Below, one piece after another: positions 15,090 to 22,471 of a stretch of 35,897 bases of DNA. The stretch comes from Aquipuribacter hungaricus. Its GTDB lineage: Bacteria; Actinomycetota; Actinomycetes; Actinomycetales; JBBAYJ01. The position numbers and the translations under genes were made by a program. The notes under the pieces were generated by a model. The model had not been told where the DNA came from. It saw only the letters and a program-made list of their open reading frames with translations, and did no database searches. Numbering within the stretch: position 1 is the first letter of the stretch; each line of letters opens with the position of its first letter. The DNA is taken from positions 1 to 35,897 of the forward strand of contig NZ_JBBEOI010000014.1 of assembly GCF_037860755.1 (NCBI RefSeq), read 5' to 3'.

Positions 15090-15776
15090 TCAGCTCTCGT
15101 GGCGCACGGGCGCCAGGTGCGAGGTGTCGTCCACGCTGACGAGCGTCCGGTTGTGGAACCGGGCGTCCTCCTCCAGCACCGTGATGCCGCCGCTGCTCGT
15201 GCGCACCGCGACCCGGCCCGCCGCCTCGAGCGGCATCCCCACGAAGGCCGCGACCACGAACGTGAGCGCGAACCCGTGCGTGACGACGACCTGCTGACGG
15301 CAGGGGCTCGCCAGGACCTGCTCCGTGGCCGCGTAGACGCGCGCGGCGAGCTGGCGCCGCGTCTCCGCGCCCTCGATGCCGACGTCGTGGTCCAGCCGGT
15401 CGTCCGCCGCCGGCGGCGGGACGAACCGTTCCCGCAGCCATGCCTCCGGACGGCCCTCGGCGACCCCGTAGGAGATCTCCCGCAGCCCGGGCAGCAGCAC
15501 AGGCTGCACCCCGAGCCGGAGGGCGACGACCTCCGCCGTCTGCGAGGCACGTCGCAGGTCCGACGACCACACCTCGACCGTCTCCCCGGTCGGGACCAGC
15601 GACCTGAGCCGGGCGGCGACCGCCTCGGCCTGCCGGAGCCCCAGCGGGGTGAGCCGCGAGTCGTACCAGCCGCCGACGAGACCGTCGACGTGGTGGGTGG
15701 CCTCCGGGTGGGCGGCCACGTAGAACCGCCTGGACGGGCCGGGGTCAGCGTCCGCCGAGGCCGCGTGGTCGGGCAC
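15090..15776 (-). CDS. Histidine phosphatase family protein with altered RHG motif
   Basis: 228 residues from GTG 15776, chosen because TATCGT (complement of 15783-15788) ends six bases upstream; the frame is open further up. The family scaffold is present: SRLTPLGLRQAEAVAARL, WSSDLRRASQTAEVVA (phosphate-binding Arg), REISYGVAEGR and VVVTHGFALTFVV (second catalytic His). The catalytic first motif, normally RHGE/Q, is AAHPEATHHV: the phosphorylated His is kept, but the preceding Arg is Ala and the Gly is Pro. I recall an actinobacterial subgroup with an HPEA(T/S)HH motif, so this may be a distinct clade with different chemistry or substrate rather than a decayed gene. Substrate unknown. Confidence 0.8.
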   Translation of the reverse strand: MPDHAASADADPGPSRRFYVAAHPEATHHVDGLVGGWYDSRLTPLGLRQAEAVAARLRSLVPTGETVEVWSSDLRRASQTAEVVALRLGVQPVLLPGLREISYGVAEGRPEAWLRERFVPPPAADDRLDHDVGIEGAETRRQLAARVYAATEQVLASPCRQQVVVTHGFALTFVVAAFVGMPLEAAGRVAVRTSSGGITVLEEDARFHNRTLVSVDDTSHLAPVRHES

Positions 15777-15946
15777 CCGGCGACGATAGAGCTCGCGGGG
15801 ACACACGCCGCTCCCCCCGTGCACGACGACCGGACCGACTGTCCGGGACGGGCGCGGCGCTCCCCCTCGTCCCCCACCAGTACGGGCTGGGCCCCCAGGA
15901 GGTTGCCCTGTCGTCGGGACCGACCGGCAGCTGCCGCCCGCCAGCC

Positions 15947-16327
15947 CTACCGGGTCAGCATGACAAGGGTGCCGTCAGGGTCCGCCACCCACGCCGTGCG
16001 CTCGCCCCAGGGGCTGTCGCCGGGGGCGACGACGACCTCGAACCCGGCCGCCCCCACGCGGGCGAACGTCGCGTCGACGTCGTCGACGTACAGGCACAGG
16101 TCGACCAGGTGCCCCGACGCCGGCCGCTGCGGACGGCCGTGCGGAGGGTCGGCGGCGATCCCGCCGAGACCGATCTCGGAGCCCTCGCCCATGCTCAGCG
16201 TGACGAACGCCGGCTCGCCGTCGTCCGGGAAGCGGTACGTCTCCCGACCGCCGAGCACCTCGCCGTAGAACAACAGCGACCGGGCGAGGTCGGAGCAGGA
16301 CAGCATCGGGAACAGCCTCGGCGCCAT
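15947..16327 (-). CDS. VOC family protein (glyoxalase/bleomycin-resistance-like)
   Basis: 126 residues from ATG 16327 (MAPRLFPMLSCSDLARSLLF). One complete VOC module: first beta-alpha unit with FYGEVLGG, ETYRFPDD, AFVTLSMGEGSEIGLGG, then the second unit HLVDLCLYVDDVDATFARV, SPWGERTAWVADPDGTLVML. The ending WVADPDGTLVML is the commonest VOC signature; the first metal-ligand His is replaced (MLSCSD), so a binding rather than metalloenzyme role is possible. CACCAT (complement of 16334-16339) ends six bases before the start. Lies between the phosphatase-like gene and marR on the same strand; the marR stop is 47 bases upstream. Confidence 0.85.
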   Translation of the reverse strand: MAPRLFPMLSCSDLARSLLFYGEVLGGRETYRFPDDGEPAFVTLSMGEGSEIGLGGIAADPPHGRPQRPASGHLVDLCLYVDDVDATFARVGAAGFEVVVAPGDSPWGERTAWVADPDGTLVMLTR

Positions 16328-16374
16328 CGGCCCATGGTGCCGCGAGCGCCCGGGAGCGCGACCTCCCGGCGGGG

Positions 16375-16881
16375 TCACCCCGGTCCGCCCCCGGGGGTCG
16401 TGCACGGCTCCGACGGGTCGGTCGACCGCGCCACGCGCACCAGCAGGGCGCGCAGCTGGGCGGCCTCGGCCGGGTCGAGCGCCCCCAGCAGCTGCTCCTC
16501 CGTGGCGCGCAGGGCACCCCGGGCGCGGGTCAGCGCCTGCATCCCGTCGGGCGTGATGGCGACGTGGCGGACGCGGCGGTCCGTCGCGTGCGGCTGGCGG
16601 ACCACCAGGCCGGCTGCCTCGAGCGCGTCCACGAGGTAGGTCATCGCCGTGCGGTCGATGCCCAGCCGCTGGGCCAGGGCCAGCTGCGACGACGGCGGGT
16701 CGGCGTCCACCGCCACCAGCACCTGGTAGCCCCGGGAGCCCCCGGGGACGTCGGCGACGGAGTCGGCAGCGGACTGCCGGAAGCCGCCGTAGACGCGGTG
16801 CAGCGACCAGCCGAGCTCGTCCTCCAGGCCGCCGTGCCCGACGGGCAGCCCCGTCCGGTCGTGCGCCTCCGCTGTCGTCAT
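16375..16881 (-). CDS. MarR family transcriptional regulator
   Basis: 168 residues from ATG 16881. Winged helix-turn-helix: LALAQRLGIDRTAMTYLVDA (recognition region), LEAAGLVVRQPHATDRRVRH wing with the conserved DRR, VAITPDGMQALTRARGAL dimer helix. The long open frame continues upstream to 17730 on this strand, but only this part is the gene: TATGGT (complement of 16888-16893) ends six bases before the ATG, and the upstream part is antisense to the epoxide hydrolase. Divergent from the epoxide hydrolase gene, so it probably represses it and itself. Ligand unknown; aromatic or epoxide compounds are plausible given the neighbour. Confidence 0.9.
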   Translation of the reverse strand: MTTAEAHDRTGLPVGHGGLEDELGWSLHRVYGGFRQSAADSVADVPGGSRGYQVLVAVDADPPSSQLALAQRLGIDRTAMTYLVDALEAAGLVVRQPHATDRRVRHVAITPDGMQALTRARGALRATEEQLLGALDPAEAAQLRALLVRVARSTDPSEPCTTPGGGPG

Positions 16882-16920
16882 GAGGAGACCATAGCGTTCT
16901 GATACGTTCCGGATCTCAGA
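16882..16920. promoter_or_regulatory. marR promoter and candidate MarR operator
   Basis: On the minus strand, TATGGT is the -10 for leaderless marR. An imperfect inverted repeat, TCTGATA (16898-16904) and TCTCAGA (16914-16920), with a nine-base spacer and one mismatch, lies where a repressor would cover this promoter; TACGTT at 16903-16908 inside it could be the -10 for the epoxide hydrolase on the plus strand. Confidence 0.35.
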
Positions 16921-17007
16921 CGATCTGCTGTCGGGATGGTGTGGCGTGACGGGTCGTCGGGGGACCGAGCCGTGGCCGCCCACCCGACCGCCCACCAGGA
17001 GGCAGCC

Positions 17008-18228
17008 ATGACCACCACAGCCCGCACCGACCCCGCGACGGACGACCTCACCCAGCCCCCGGCAGACCCGGCCGGCCACGAGCAGGTGCGCCCCTTCGCG
17101 CCGGACGTGCCGCAGGCCGCCCTGGACGACCTGCGCCGCCGGCTGCAGCAGACCCGCTGGCCGGACCCGGAGACGGTCGACGACTCCAGCCAGGGCCCCC
17201 GCCTGTCCAGGCTGCAGGCGCTCGTCGAGCACTGGCGCGACCGCTACGCCTGGCGGCGCTGCGAGGCGCTGCTGGCCGGCCTCGGGCAGTCGGTGACGAC
17301 CATCGACGGGCTGGACATCCACTTCCTCCACGTCCGCTCGCCGGAGCCCGGCGCGCTGCCCCTGGTCCTGACCCACGGCTGGCCCGGCTCGGTGCTGGAG
17401 TTCCGGCACGTCATCGGTCCGCTCACCGACCCTGTCGCTCACGGCGGGCGGGCCGAGGACGCGTTCCACGTCGTCGTCCCGTCCCTGCCGGGCTTCGGCT
17501 TCTCGGGCAGGCCGACGGGGACGGGGTGGGGGCTCGCCCGGACCGCCGCGGCGTGGTCGACCCTGGTGCAGCGGCTGGGCTACGACCGCTGGGTCGCGCA
17601 GGGCGGCGACTGGGGCGCCGCCGTCACCACCGTGCTCGCCCACATGGGCCCTGGGGGGCTGGCAGGCATCCACCTCAACCTCGTCGCGTTCCGGCCGACC
17701 GCCGAGGAGGTGGCCGCCGCGACGCCCCACGAGCAGCGGATGCTCGACGACGCCGCCCGCTACGGCCGCGAGCTGTCGGCCTACATGCCGTTGCAGGCGA
17801 CGCGGCCGCAGACGATCGGGTACTCCCTGGCGGACTCCCCCGTCGGCCAGGCAGCGTGGATCTACGCCATGTTCCAGGACGTGTCGGACAGCGGCGGCGA
17901 CGCCGAGAGCGTCTTCACCCTCGACGAGATGCTCGACGACATCACCCTGTACTGGCTCACGAACACCGCAGCGTCCTCGGCCCGGCTGTACTGGGAGGCG
18001 ATGGGCCCGGGCGCCGCCGGCCCTCCCCCGTCGGGTCCGGTGACGCTCCCCACCGGCATCAGCATGTTCCCCGCGGAGCAGGTCCGGCTGTCACGGCGCT
18101 GGGCCGAGAGCCGGTTCAGCAGCCTGGTCCACTTCGACGAGCTCGAGGCCGGCGGGCACTTCGCCGCCCTGGAGCAGCCGGCCCTGTTCGTCGACCAGCT
18201 GCGGACGACCTTCCGCGGGCTGCGCTGA
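17008..18228 (+). CDS. Epoxide hydrolase (alpha/beta-hydrolase with EHN domain)
   Basis: 406 residues. N-terminal EHN region (VRPFAPDVPQAALDDLRRRL, then TRWPDPE) typical of microsomal-type bacterial epoxide hydrolases, followed by the hydrolase fold: oxyanion motif HGWPGS (123-128), VPSLPGFGFSG, nucleophile Asp201 in GGDWGA and His384 in AGGHFAALEQP. It should open epoxides to diols through an alkyl-enzyme ester; lid tyrosines would lie in the LVAFRPT-to-TIGYSL interval. Length matches the ~400-residue family. ATG 17008 chosen for AGGAGG at 16998-17003. Divergent from marR (126-base gap), so likely induced by its substrate or a related xenobiotic. Convergent with the sugar transporter. Confidence 0.92.
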   Translation: MTTTARTDPATDDLTQPPADPAGHEQVRPFAPDVPQAALDDLRRRLQQTRWPDPETVDDSSQGPRLSRLQALVEHWRDRYAWRRCEALLAGLGQSVTTIDGLDIHFLHVRSPEPGALPLVLTHGWPGSVLEFRHVIGPLTDPVAHGGRAEDAFHVVVPSLPGFGFSGRPTGTGWGLARTAAAWSTLVQRLGYDRWVAQGGDWGAAVTTVLAHMGPGGLAGIHLNLVAFRPTAEEVAAATPHEQRMLDDAARYGRELSAYMPLQATRPQTIGYSLADSPVGQAAWIYAMFQDVSDSGGDAESVFTLDEMLDDITLYWLTNTAASSARLYWEAMGPGAAGPPPSGPVTLPTGISMFPAEQVRLSRRWAESRFSSLVHFDELEAGGHFAALEQPALFVDQLRTTFRGLR

Positions 18229-18231
18229 CCG

Positions 18232-18270
18232 CGACGGTGCCCGGGGCGGGTGACCGCCCGGGCACCGTCG
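18232..18270. terminator. Bidirectional hairpin terminator, epoxide hydrolase / MFS transporter
   Basis: Perfect 14-base inverted repeat CGACGGTGCCCGGG (18232-18245) / complement (18257-18270), 11-base loop that can extend the stem. It sits 4 bases after the hydrolase stop and 5 before the transporter stop on the other strand. Confidence 0.7.
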
Positions 18271-18274
18271 ACCC

Positions 18275-19777
18275 TCAGTGGTCCGACCGGCCCCCGCCGG
18301 TGCCGGCGTCCCCGCGGGCGGCGGCGTCCCCGCGGGGCGTCCCCGCCACCGGGTGCGCGAGGTCGGCGGGCGTGAACCTCCCGCTGCGGAGGTGGCCCTC
18401 GATCTGCTCGAGGCTGCGGCCGGTCAGCTCGGGCATCTTCCGGTAGAGGAAGACGAAGGCGGCCACGTTGAACGCCGCGTACAGCCAGAACGTCTGCCCC
18501 GTCCCGATCGTGTTGATGATGGTGAGCAGGGTCAGCGTGATGAGCAGGTTCGTGCCCCACAGCGAGGCGGACTGGGCTGCGGCACCCGCGGCCCGGGTGG
18601 CCAGCGGGTAGATCTCCGAGCCGGTGAGCCAGCCCATCAGCTGGATGCCGCCCGCGGTGAACGCCATGAAGACCACGAGCGTCGCGACGATCCACGGCAC
18701 CATCTCCGGGCCGTCGTTGCCGGTGACGAAGAACGTGCCCAGCACGAGGAGCGCCAGCGCCGCCCCCGGCAGGGTGAGCAGGGTCAGACGGCGACGGCCG
18801 ACCTTGTCGATGATGGCCAGCCCGATGAGCTGGGTGACCAGGTAGGTGACGCCGAGGGCGACGGACACCCGCAGGGCGGCGGAGTCCGAGAAGCCGTTGT
18901 CGGTGAGGATCGTCGGCGAGTAGTAGATGATCATCTCGATCCCCGACAGCTGGGTGAAGACCGCCAGGCCGCAGCCGACGACGAGCGCGGGACGCACCCA
19001 GCCCTCGCGCAGCCCCCGCCAGCCGCGGGTGGTCTCCTGCTCCTCCGCCCGGACCGCCTCGCGCACCTCGTCCAGCTCGGGACCCACGTCGGAGCCCTGC
19101 GAGCGCACCCGCTCCAGGGCGGCACGGGCGCCGTCGTCGTCACCACGTGCCGCGAGCCACCGGGGGCTCTCCGGCAGCCGGAGCATGAGCACGAGCATGA
19201 TGGCGGCGGGGACCGAGGCCGCACCGACGGCCACCCGCCAGTCGACCACCTCTGCCGCCCCGACCACGGTGGAGATGACGATGCCGACGCCGATCGCCAC
19301 CTGGAAGAACAGGACCAGGCGGCCGCGGAACTTCGTCGGGGCCAGCTCGGCGACGTAGATGGGCGCGGTCTGCGTGGCCCCGCCGACGGCGAAGCCGAGC
19401 ACCAGGCGGCCGAGGACGAGCATGAGCGGGTTCGGCGCCAGCGCCGCCCACAGCGCCCCGACGACGAACACGACGGCGACCAGCACCAGGGTCGTGCGCC
19501 GCCCCCGCGTCTCCGACAGCCGGCTGCAGGTCAGCGCGCCGACCACCGCGCCGAGCAGGATGGACGCCGCGATCACCTGCTGCATGCCGTCGCCCACGCC
19601 GAAGTCGTCGGTGATCTGCAGCAGGGCCCCGGAGATGATCCCGGTGTCGTAGCCGTACAGCAGCCCCGAGATCGCCGACACCAGGGCGACCACGACCACC
19701 GACCCGGTCAGCCGCCCGCCGTCGTCCCCGCTGCCGCCGTGGTCCACGCCCTGCTCCGTCGCGCGCGCTGGCTCCAT
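18275..19777 (-). CDS. Sugar porter family MFS transporter
   Basis: 500 residues with about 12 membrane helices. Sugar-porter signatures are clear: LLYGYDTGIISGALLQI (helix 1), SETRGRRTTLVLVAV (loop 2-3), APTKFRGRLV, PESPRWLAARG before the central loop, KVGRRRLTLLTLPG (loop 8-9) and YRKMPELTGRSLEQIE at the end of helix 12. These predict proton-coupled import of a monosaccharide or polyol across the cytoplasmic membrane. The last ~40 residues are an Asp/Arg/Ala-rich disordered tail. ATG 19777 has a purine-rich GGAGGGGCAGG stretch upstream. No sugar-catabolic genes are beside it, so the substrate is open. Confidence 0.92.
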   Translation of the reverse strand: MEPARATEQGVDHGGSGDDGGRLTGSVVVVALVSAISGLLYGYDTGIISGALLQITDDFGVGDGMQQVIAASILLGAVVGALTCSRLSETRGRRTTLVLVAVVFVVGALWAALAPNPLMLVLGRLVLGFAVGGATQTAPIYVAELAPTKFRGRLVLFFQVAIGVGIVISTVVGAAEVVDWRVAVGAASVPAAIMLVLMLRLPESPRWLAARGDDDGARAALERVRSQGSDVGPELDEVREAVRAEEQETTRGWRGLREGWVRPALVVGCGLAVFTQLSGIEMIIYYSPTILTDNGFSDSAALRVSVALGVTYLVTQLIGLAIIDKVGRRRLTLLTLPGAALALLVLGTFFVTGNDGPEMVPWIVATLVVFMAFTAGGIQLMGWLTGSEIYPLATRAAGAAAQSASLWGTNLLITLTLLTIINTIGTGQTFWLYAAFNVAAFVFLYRKMPELTGRSLEQIEGHLRSGRFTPADLAHPVAGTPRGDAAARGDAGTGGGRSDH

Positions 19778-19879
19778 GACCCCTGCACCTGCCCCTCCGG
19801 GTGACCCCCGGCCCCCGAGGTGCGTCAGAGGCTAGGGACGCCCCACCGAGCGCGCCACCGGCCGCGGCGGGCGGAGGGC

Positions 19880-19917
19880 TTGACCCTGACGCTGCGTCAG
19901 GGCCGGACGCTGGCGCC
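19880..19917 (+). promoter_or_regulatory. MerR-type operator/promoter of the drrAB operon
   Basis: A perfect 19-base palindrome, CCCTGACGC-T-GCGTCAGGG (19884-19902), overlaps a consensus -35, TTGACC (19880-19885). A -10-like GACGCT at 19906-19911 leaves a spacer of 20 bases, the over-long spacing MerR activators correct by twisting DNA. Six bases later is the drrA ATG. A MerR gene is the third gene of this operon (21587), so a feedback loop is likely. Confidence 0.65.
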
Positions 19918-20706
19918 ATGACCACGACACCCGCACTGCAGACCGTGGGGCTGACGAAGTCCTACGGCGACCACGCCGTGCTCCGGGGGGTGGACCTCAC
20001 CGTCCCCCGGGGCAGCGTCCAGGCCCTCCTGGGGTCCAACGGCGCCGGCAAGACCACCACGGTGAAGATCCTGGCCACCCTGCTCAGGGCCGACGGCGGG
20101 ACCGCCACCGTCGCCGGCCACGACGTGGCCACCGACCCGGCCGGCGTGAGGAGGGCCATCAGCCTCACCGGGCAGTTCGCCGCCGTCGACGACGTCCTGA
20201 CCGGTCGCGAGAACCTCCTCCTCGTCGCCGCGCTCAGGCGCCTGCCCCGACCCCGCGCGGCCGCGGACGACCTGCTGGACCGGTTCGACCTGGCAGACGC
20301 CGCCGGTCGCCGGGCGGCGACGTACTCCGGCGGCATGCGCCGGCGCCTGGACCTCGCCATGAGCCTGGTCGGGGACCCGGCCGTGCTGTTCCTCGACGAG
20401 CCGACGACCGGGCTGGACCCGCAGTCCCGGGCCGAGGTCTGGCGGACCGTCCGGGAGCTGGCGGGGCGGGGCACGACGGTCCTGCTCACCACGCAGCACC
20501 TGGAGGAGGCCGAGCACCTGGCCGACCGGGTCGCCATCCTCCACGAGGGGCGCGTCATCGCCGACGGGACGGTCGCCGAGCTCCGGCGGCTGCTGCCGCC
20601 GGCCCGGGTCGAGCTCGTCGAGAAGCAGCCGAGCCTGGAGGACGTGTTCCTCGCGGTCGTCGGCGACGGCCCCACCGCACGCGACCAGGACGGGGACCGA
20701 CGATGA
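19918..20706 (+). CDS. ABC exporter ATP-binding protein, DrrA type
   Basis: 262 residues. Walker A GSNGAGKTT (39-47), Q-loop TGQFAAVDD (84-92), signature YSGGM (136-140), Walker B VLFLDEPTTGLD (156-167) and H-loop TTQHLEEAEHLADR. The TGQFAAVD and C-terminal SLEDVFLAVVG pieces are typical of the daunorubicin-resistance (DrrA/CcmA) group that powers drug, lipid or polysaccharide export. ATG 19918 has no Shine-Dalgarno and lies where transcription from the MerR-type promoter should begin, hence a leaderless mRNA. Overlaps the permease gene by four bases (ATGA). A drug-efflux role is inferred from family and MerR control. Confidence 0.92.
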   Translation: MTTTPALQTVGLTKSYGDHAVLRGVDLTVPRGSVQALLGSNGAGKTTTVKILATLLRADGGTATVAGHDVATDPAGVRRAISLTGQFAAVDDVLTGRENLLLVAALRRLPRPRAAADDLLDRFDLADAAGRRAATYSGGMRRRLDLAMSLVGDPAVLFLDEPTTGLDPQSRAEVWRTVRELAGRGTTVLLTTQHLEEAEHLADRVAILHEGRVIADGTVAELRRLLPPARVELVEKQPSLEDVFLAVVGDGPTARDQDGDRR

Positions 20707-21464
20707 CCACGGCCGTCCTCCACGACACCCGGACCATGCTCGGGCGGTGCCTGCGTCACGTCGTGCGCAGCCCCGACACGATCATCACGACGGCCGTGAC
20801 GCCGGTGGCGATGCTCCTGCTGTTCGTCTACGTCTTCGGCGGCGCGATCGACGCGGGGGGCGAGGACTACGTCGGCTACCTGCTGCCGGGGGTCCTCCTG
20901 GTGACGATCGCCTCGAGCGTCGCCTACACCGCCTTCCGGCTGTACACCGACGTCTCGGGCGGGCTCTTCGAGCGGTTCCGCTCCATGCCCGTCGCCCGCC
21001 AGGCCCTGCTGTGGGGCCACGTCCTGACCTCCGTCGTGGCCACGCTCGTGTCCCTCGCGCTGGTCGTCGTCGTCGCGCTCGTCATGGGCTTCCGGTCCGG
21101 GGCGGGGCCGCTGGCGTGGCTGGCCGTGCTCGGCATCCTCGTGCTCCTCACCCTGGCCCTGACCTGGCTCGCGGTGGTGCCCGGGCTGACGGCGCGCTCC
21201 GTGGACGGCGTCAGCGGGTTCTCCTACCCGCTGGTGTTCCTGCCGTTCGTCAGCTCCGCCTTCGTGCCGACCGACGGCATGCCCGCCCCGGTGCGCTGGT
21301 TCGCCGAGAACCAGCCCGTCACGGCCATCGTCGACACCGTCCGGAGCCTCCTCGCCGAGCAGCCCGTCGGGGGCCAGGGCTGGCTCGCCGTCGCGTGGTG
21401 CCTAGGTCTGCTGCTCGTCGCCTACCTGCTCGCCCTGGCCACCTACCGCCGCACGACCGGGTAG
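20703..21464 (+). CDS. ABC-2 type exporter permease, DrrB type
   Basis: 253 residues with six hydrophobic segments, beginning near TIITTAVTPVAMLLLFVYVF. The ABC-2 features are present: GEDYVGYLLPGVLLVTIASS, the coupling region GGLFERFRSMPVARQALLWG between helices 2 and 3, and the C-terminal FAENQPVTAIVDTVRSLL motif followed by the last helix. Partner of the ATPase encoded by the overlapping gene; the pair probably assembles as a dimer of each. Predicted export of a hydrophobic compound that is also the MerR inducer. The stop at 21464 is followed by 66 bases and then a leader ORF for merR. Confidence 0.92.
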   Translation: MTTAVLHDTRTMLGRCLRHVVRSPDTIITTAVTPVAMLLLFVYVFGGAIDAGGEDYVGYLLPGVLLVTIASSVAYTAFRLYTDVSGGLFERFRSMPVARQALLWGHVLTSVVATLVSLALVVVVALVMGFRSGAGPLAWLAVLGILVLLTLALTWLAVVPGLTARSVDGVSGFSYPLVFLPFVSSAFVPTDGMPAPVRWFAENQPVTAIVDTVRSLLAEQPVGGQGWLAVAWCLGLLLVAYLLALATYRRTTG

Positions 21465-21530
21465 AGCAGCATCGGCCGACGACCGACCATGCGACGACCC
21501 GCCGCCGCCGGCGCGGAGGAGGAGCACGAC

Positions 21531-21593
21531 ATGCAGGCACCCGACGTCGGGGACGGGACGGACGCCGCGGTCCGGGGGGCCGTGCGGTGCTGA
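21531..21593 (+). CDS. 20-residue leader ORF overlapping the merR start
   Basis: Begins MQAPDVGDGT and ends AVRGAVRC. Preceded by GGAGGAGGAG (21515-21524), the strongest Shine-Dalgarno in the window, six bases before ATG 21531. Its TGA (21591-21593) lies inside merR, overlapping the merR GTG (21587) by seven bases in another frame, so ribosomes ending here could restart on merR, whose own site is only a G run (21574-21579). An in-frame ATG at 21489 would give 34 residues. The composition shows no amino-acid run typical of attenuators. Probably a translational coupler; no function is known. Confidence 0.45.
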   Translation: MQAPDVGDGTDAAVRGAVRC

Positions 21594-22444
21594 CCATCGG
21601 GCAGCTGGCGGCCTACGCCGGCGTGACGGTCCGGACCGTGCGGCACTACCACGCCACGGGCCTGCTGCCCGAGCCCGAGAGGGACGCGTCGGGCTACCGG
21701 CGCTACGACGCCACGGCCGTGGTCGACCTGGTCAAGGTCCGCACCCTGGCCGAGGCCGGCGTCCCGCTGTCCCGGGTGCAGCAGCTGCTGGCCGCCGACG
21801 AGGAAGAGTTCGCGGCGGCGGTGCAGGAGATCGACCGGAGACTGCGCGCCGGCATCCGCGACCTCCAGCGCCACCGCAGCCGCATCGCGCAGCTGGCGGC
21901 CGGCGACAGCCTCGCGCTGCCGCCCGAGGCGGTCGCCTACCTGGACCGGATGCGCGAGCTCGGGTTCCGGGAGCGGATGGTCGAGGTGGAGCGCGACAGC
22001 TGGATCCTCATCGCGGCGCGGATGCCGGAGCAGGTCCCGGCGTTCATGGCCATGAAGCACGCGACCCTGGAGAACGAGACGCTGCGCCGCCTCTACCTGG
22101 CGATGGGCGAGCTCGCCGACTGCGGCCCCGACGACCCCCGGCTGCCCGCGCTGGCCGACAACGTCGCGGCGTTCCTCGAGGCCGAGACCGCGGCCGCCGA
22201 GGCCGCCCTCGCCGTCACGGGGACCGACCCTCGGACCGAGGAGCCGTCGGTCAGCGCGGACCTCGTCGCCCTGCTCGACGGCGCGTTCGTCGAGTCCTTC
22301 CCCTGCGCGCCGCGGCTGCTGCGCCTGCTGGAGGAGCGCGGCTGGACGGGGTGGACCGACGTCAGGCGGACAGAGGTCGCCTCCTCCGTCGGCGAGGGCC
22401 GCACCGAGGGCGTCGGCTCCCAGGGCACGCTCACCGTCCGCTGA
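21587..22444 (+). CDS. MerR family transcriptional regulator of the drr operon
   Basis: 285 residues. N-terminal MerR DNA-binding domain: LTIGQLAAYAGVTVRTVRHY with HATGLLPEPERD, SGYRRYDATAVVDLVKVRTL, AEAGVPLSRVQQLLAADEEE, then a dimerisation helix. The ~165-residue C-terminal part is helical and contains MRELGFRERMVEVERDSW and several acidic helices; I do not recognise it as a GyrI or TipAS domain, so ligand unknown. Third gene of drrAB-merR. The perfect palindrome 5' of drrA is the expected binding site, giving an autoregulated efflux module that could be switched on by the exported compound. GTG 21587 is the first start matching the family N-terminus. Confidence 0.9.
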   Translation: MLTIGQLAAYAGVTVRTVRHYHATGLLPEPERDASGYRRYDATAVVDLVKVRTLAEAGVPLSRVQQLLAADEEEFAAAVQEIDRRLRAGIRDLQRHRSRIAQLAAGDSLALPPEAVAYLDRMRELGFRERMVEVERDSWILIAARMPEQVPAFMAMKHATLENETLRRLYLAMGELADCGPDDPRLPALADNVAAFLEAETAAAEAALAVTGTDPRTEEPSVSADLVALLDGAFVESFPCAPRLLRLLEERGWTGWTDVRRTEVASSVGEGRTEGVGSQGTLTVR

Positions 22445-22471
22445 CCCGGGCCTGTGTGCTGGGATCACCGC

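Noticed and set aside
16882-17730. Upstream extension of the marR frame
   Set aside because: It runs antisense to the epoxide hydrolase and has no homology to MarR; the leaderless hexamer sets the start at 16881.
18278-19804. 508-codon open frame on the plus strand across the sugar transporter
   Set aside because: Antisense shadow of a certain MFS gene.
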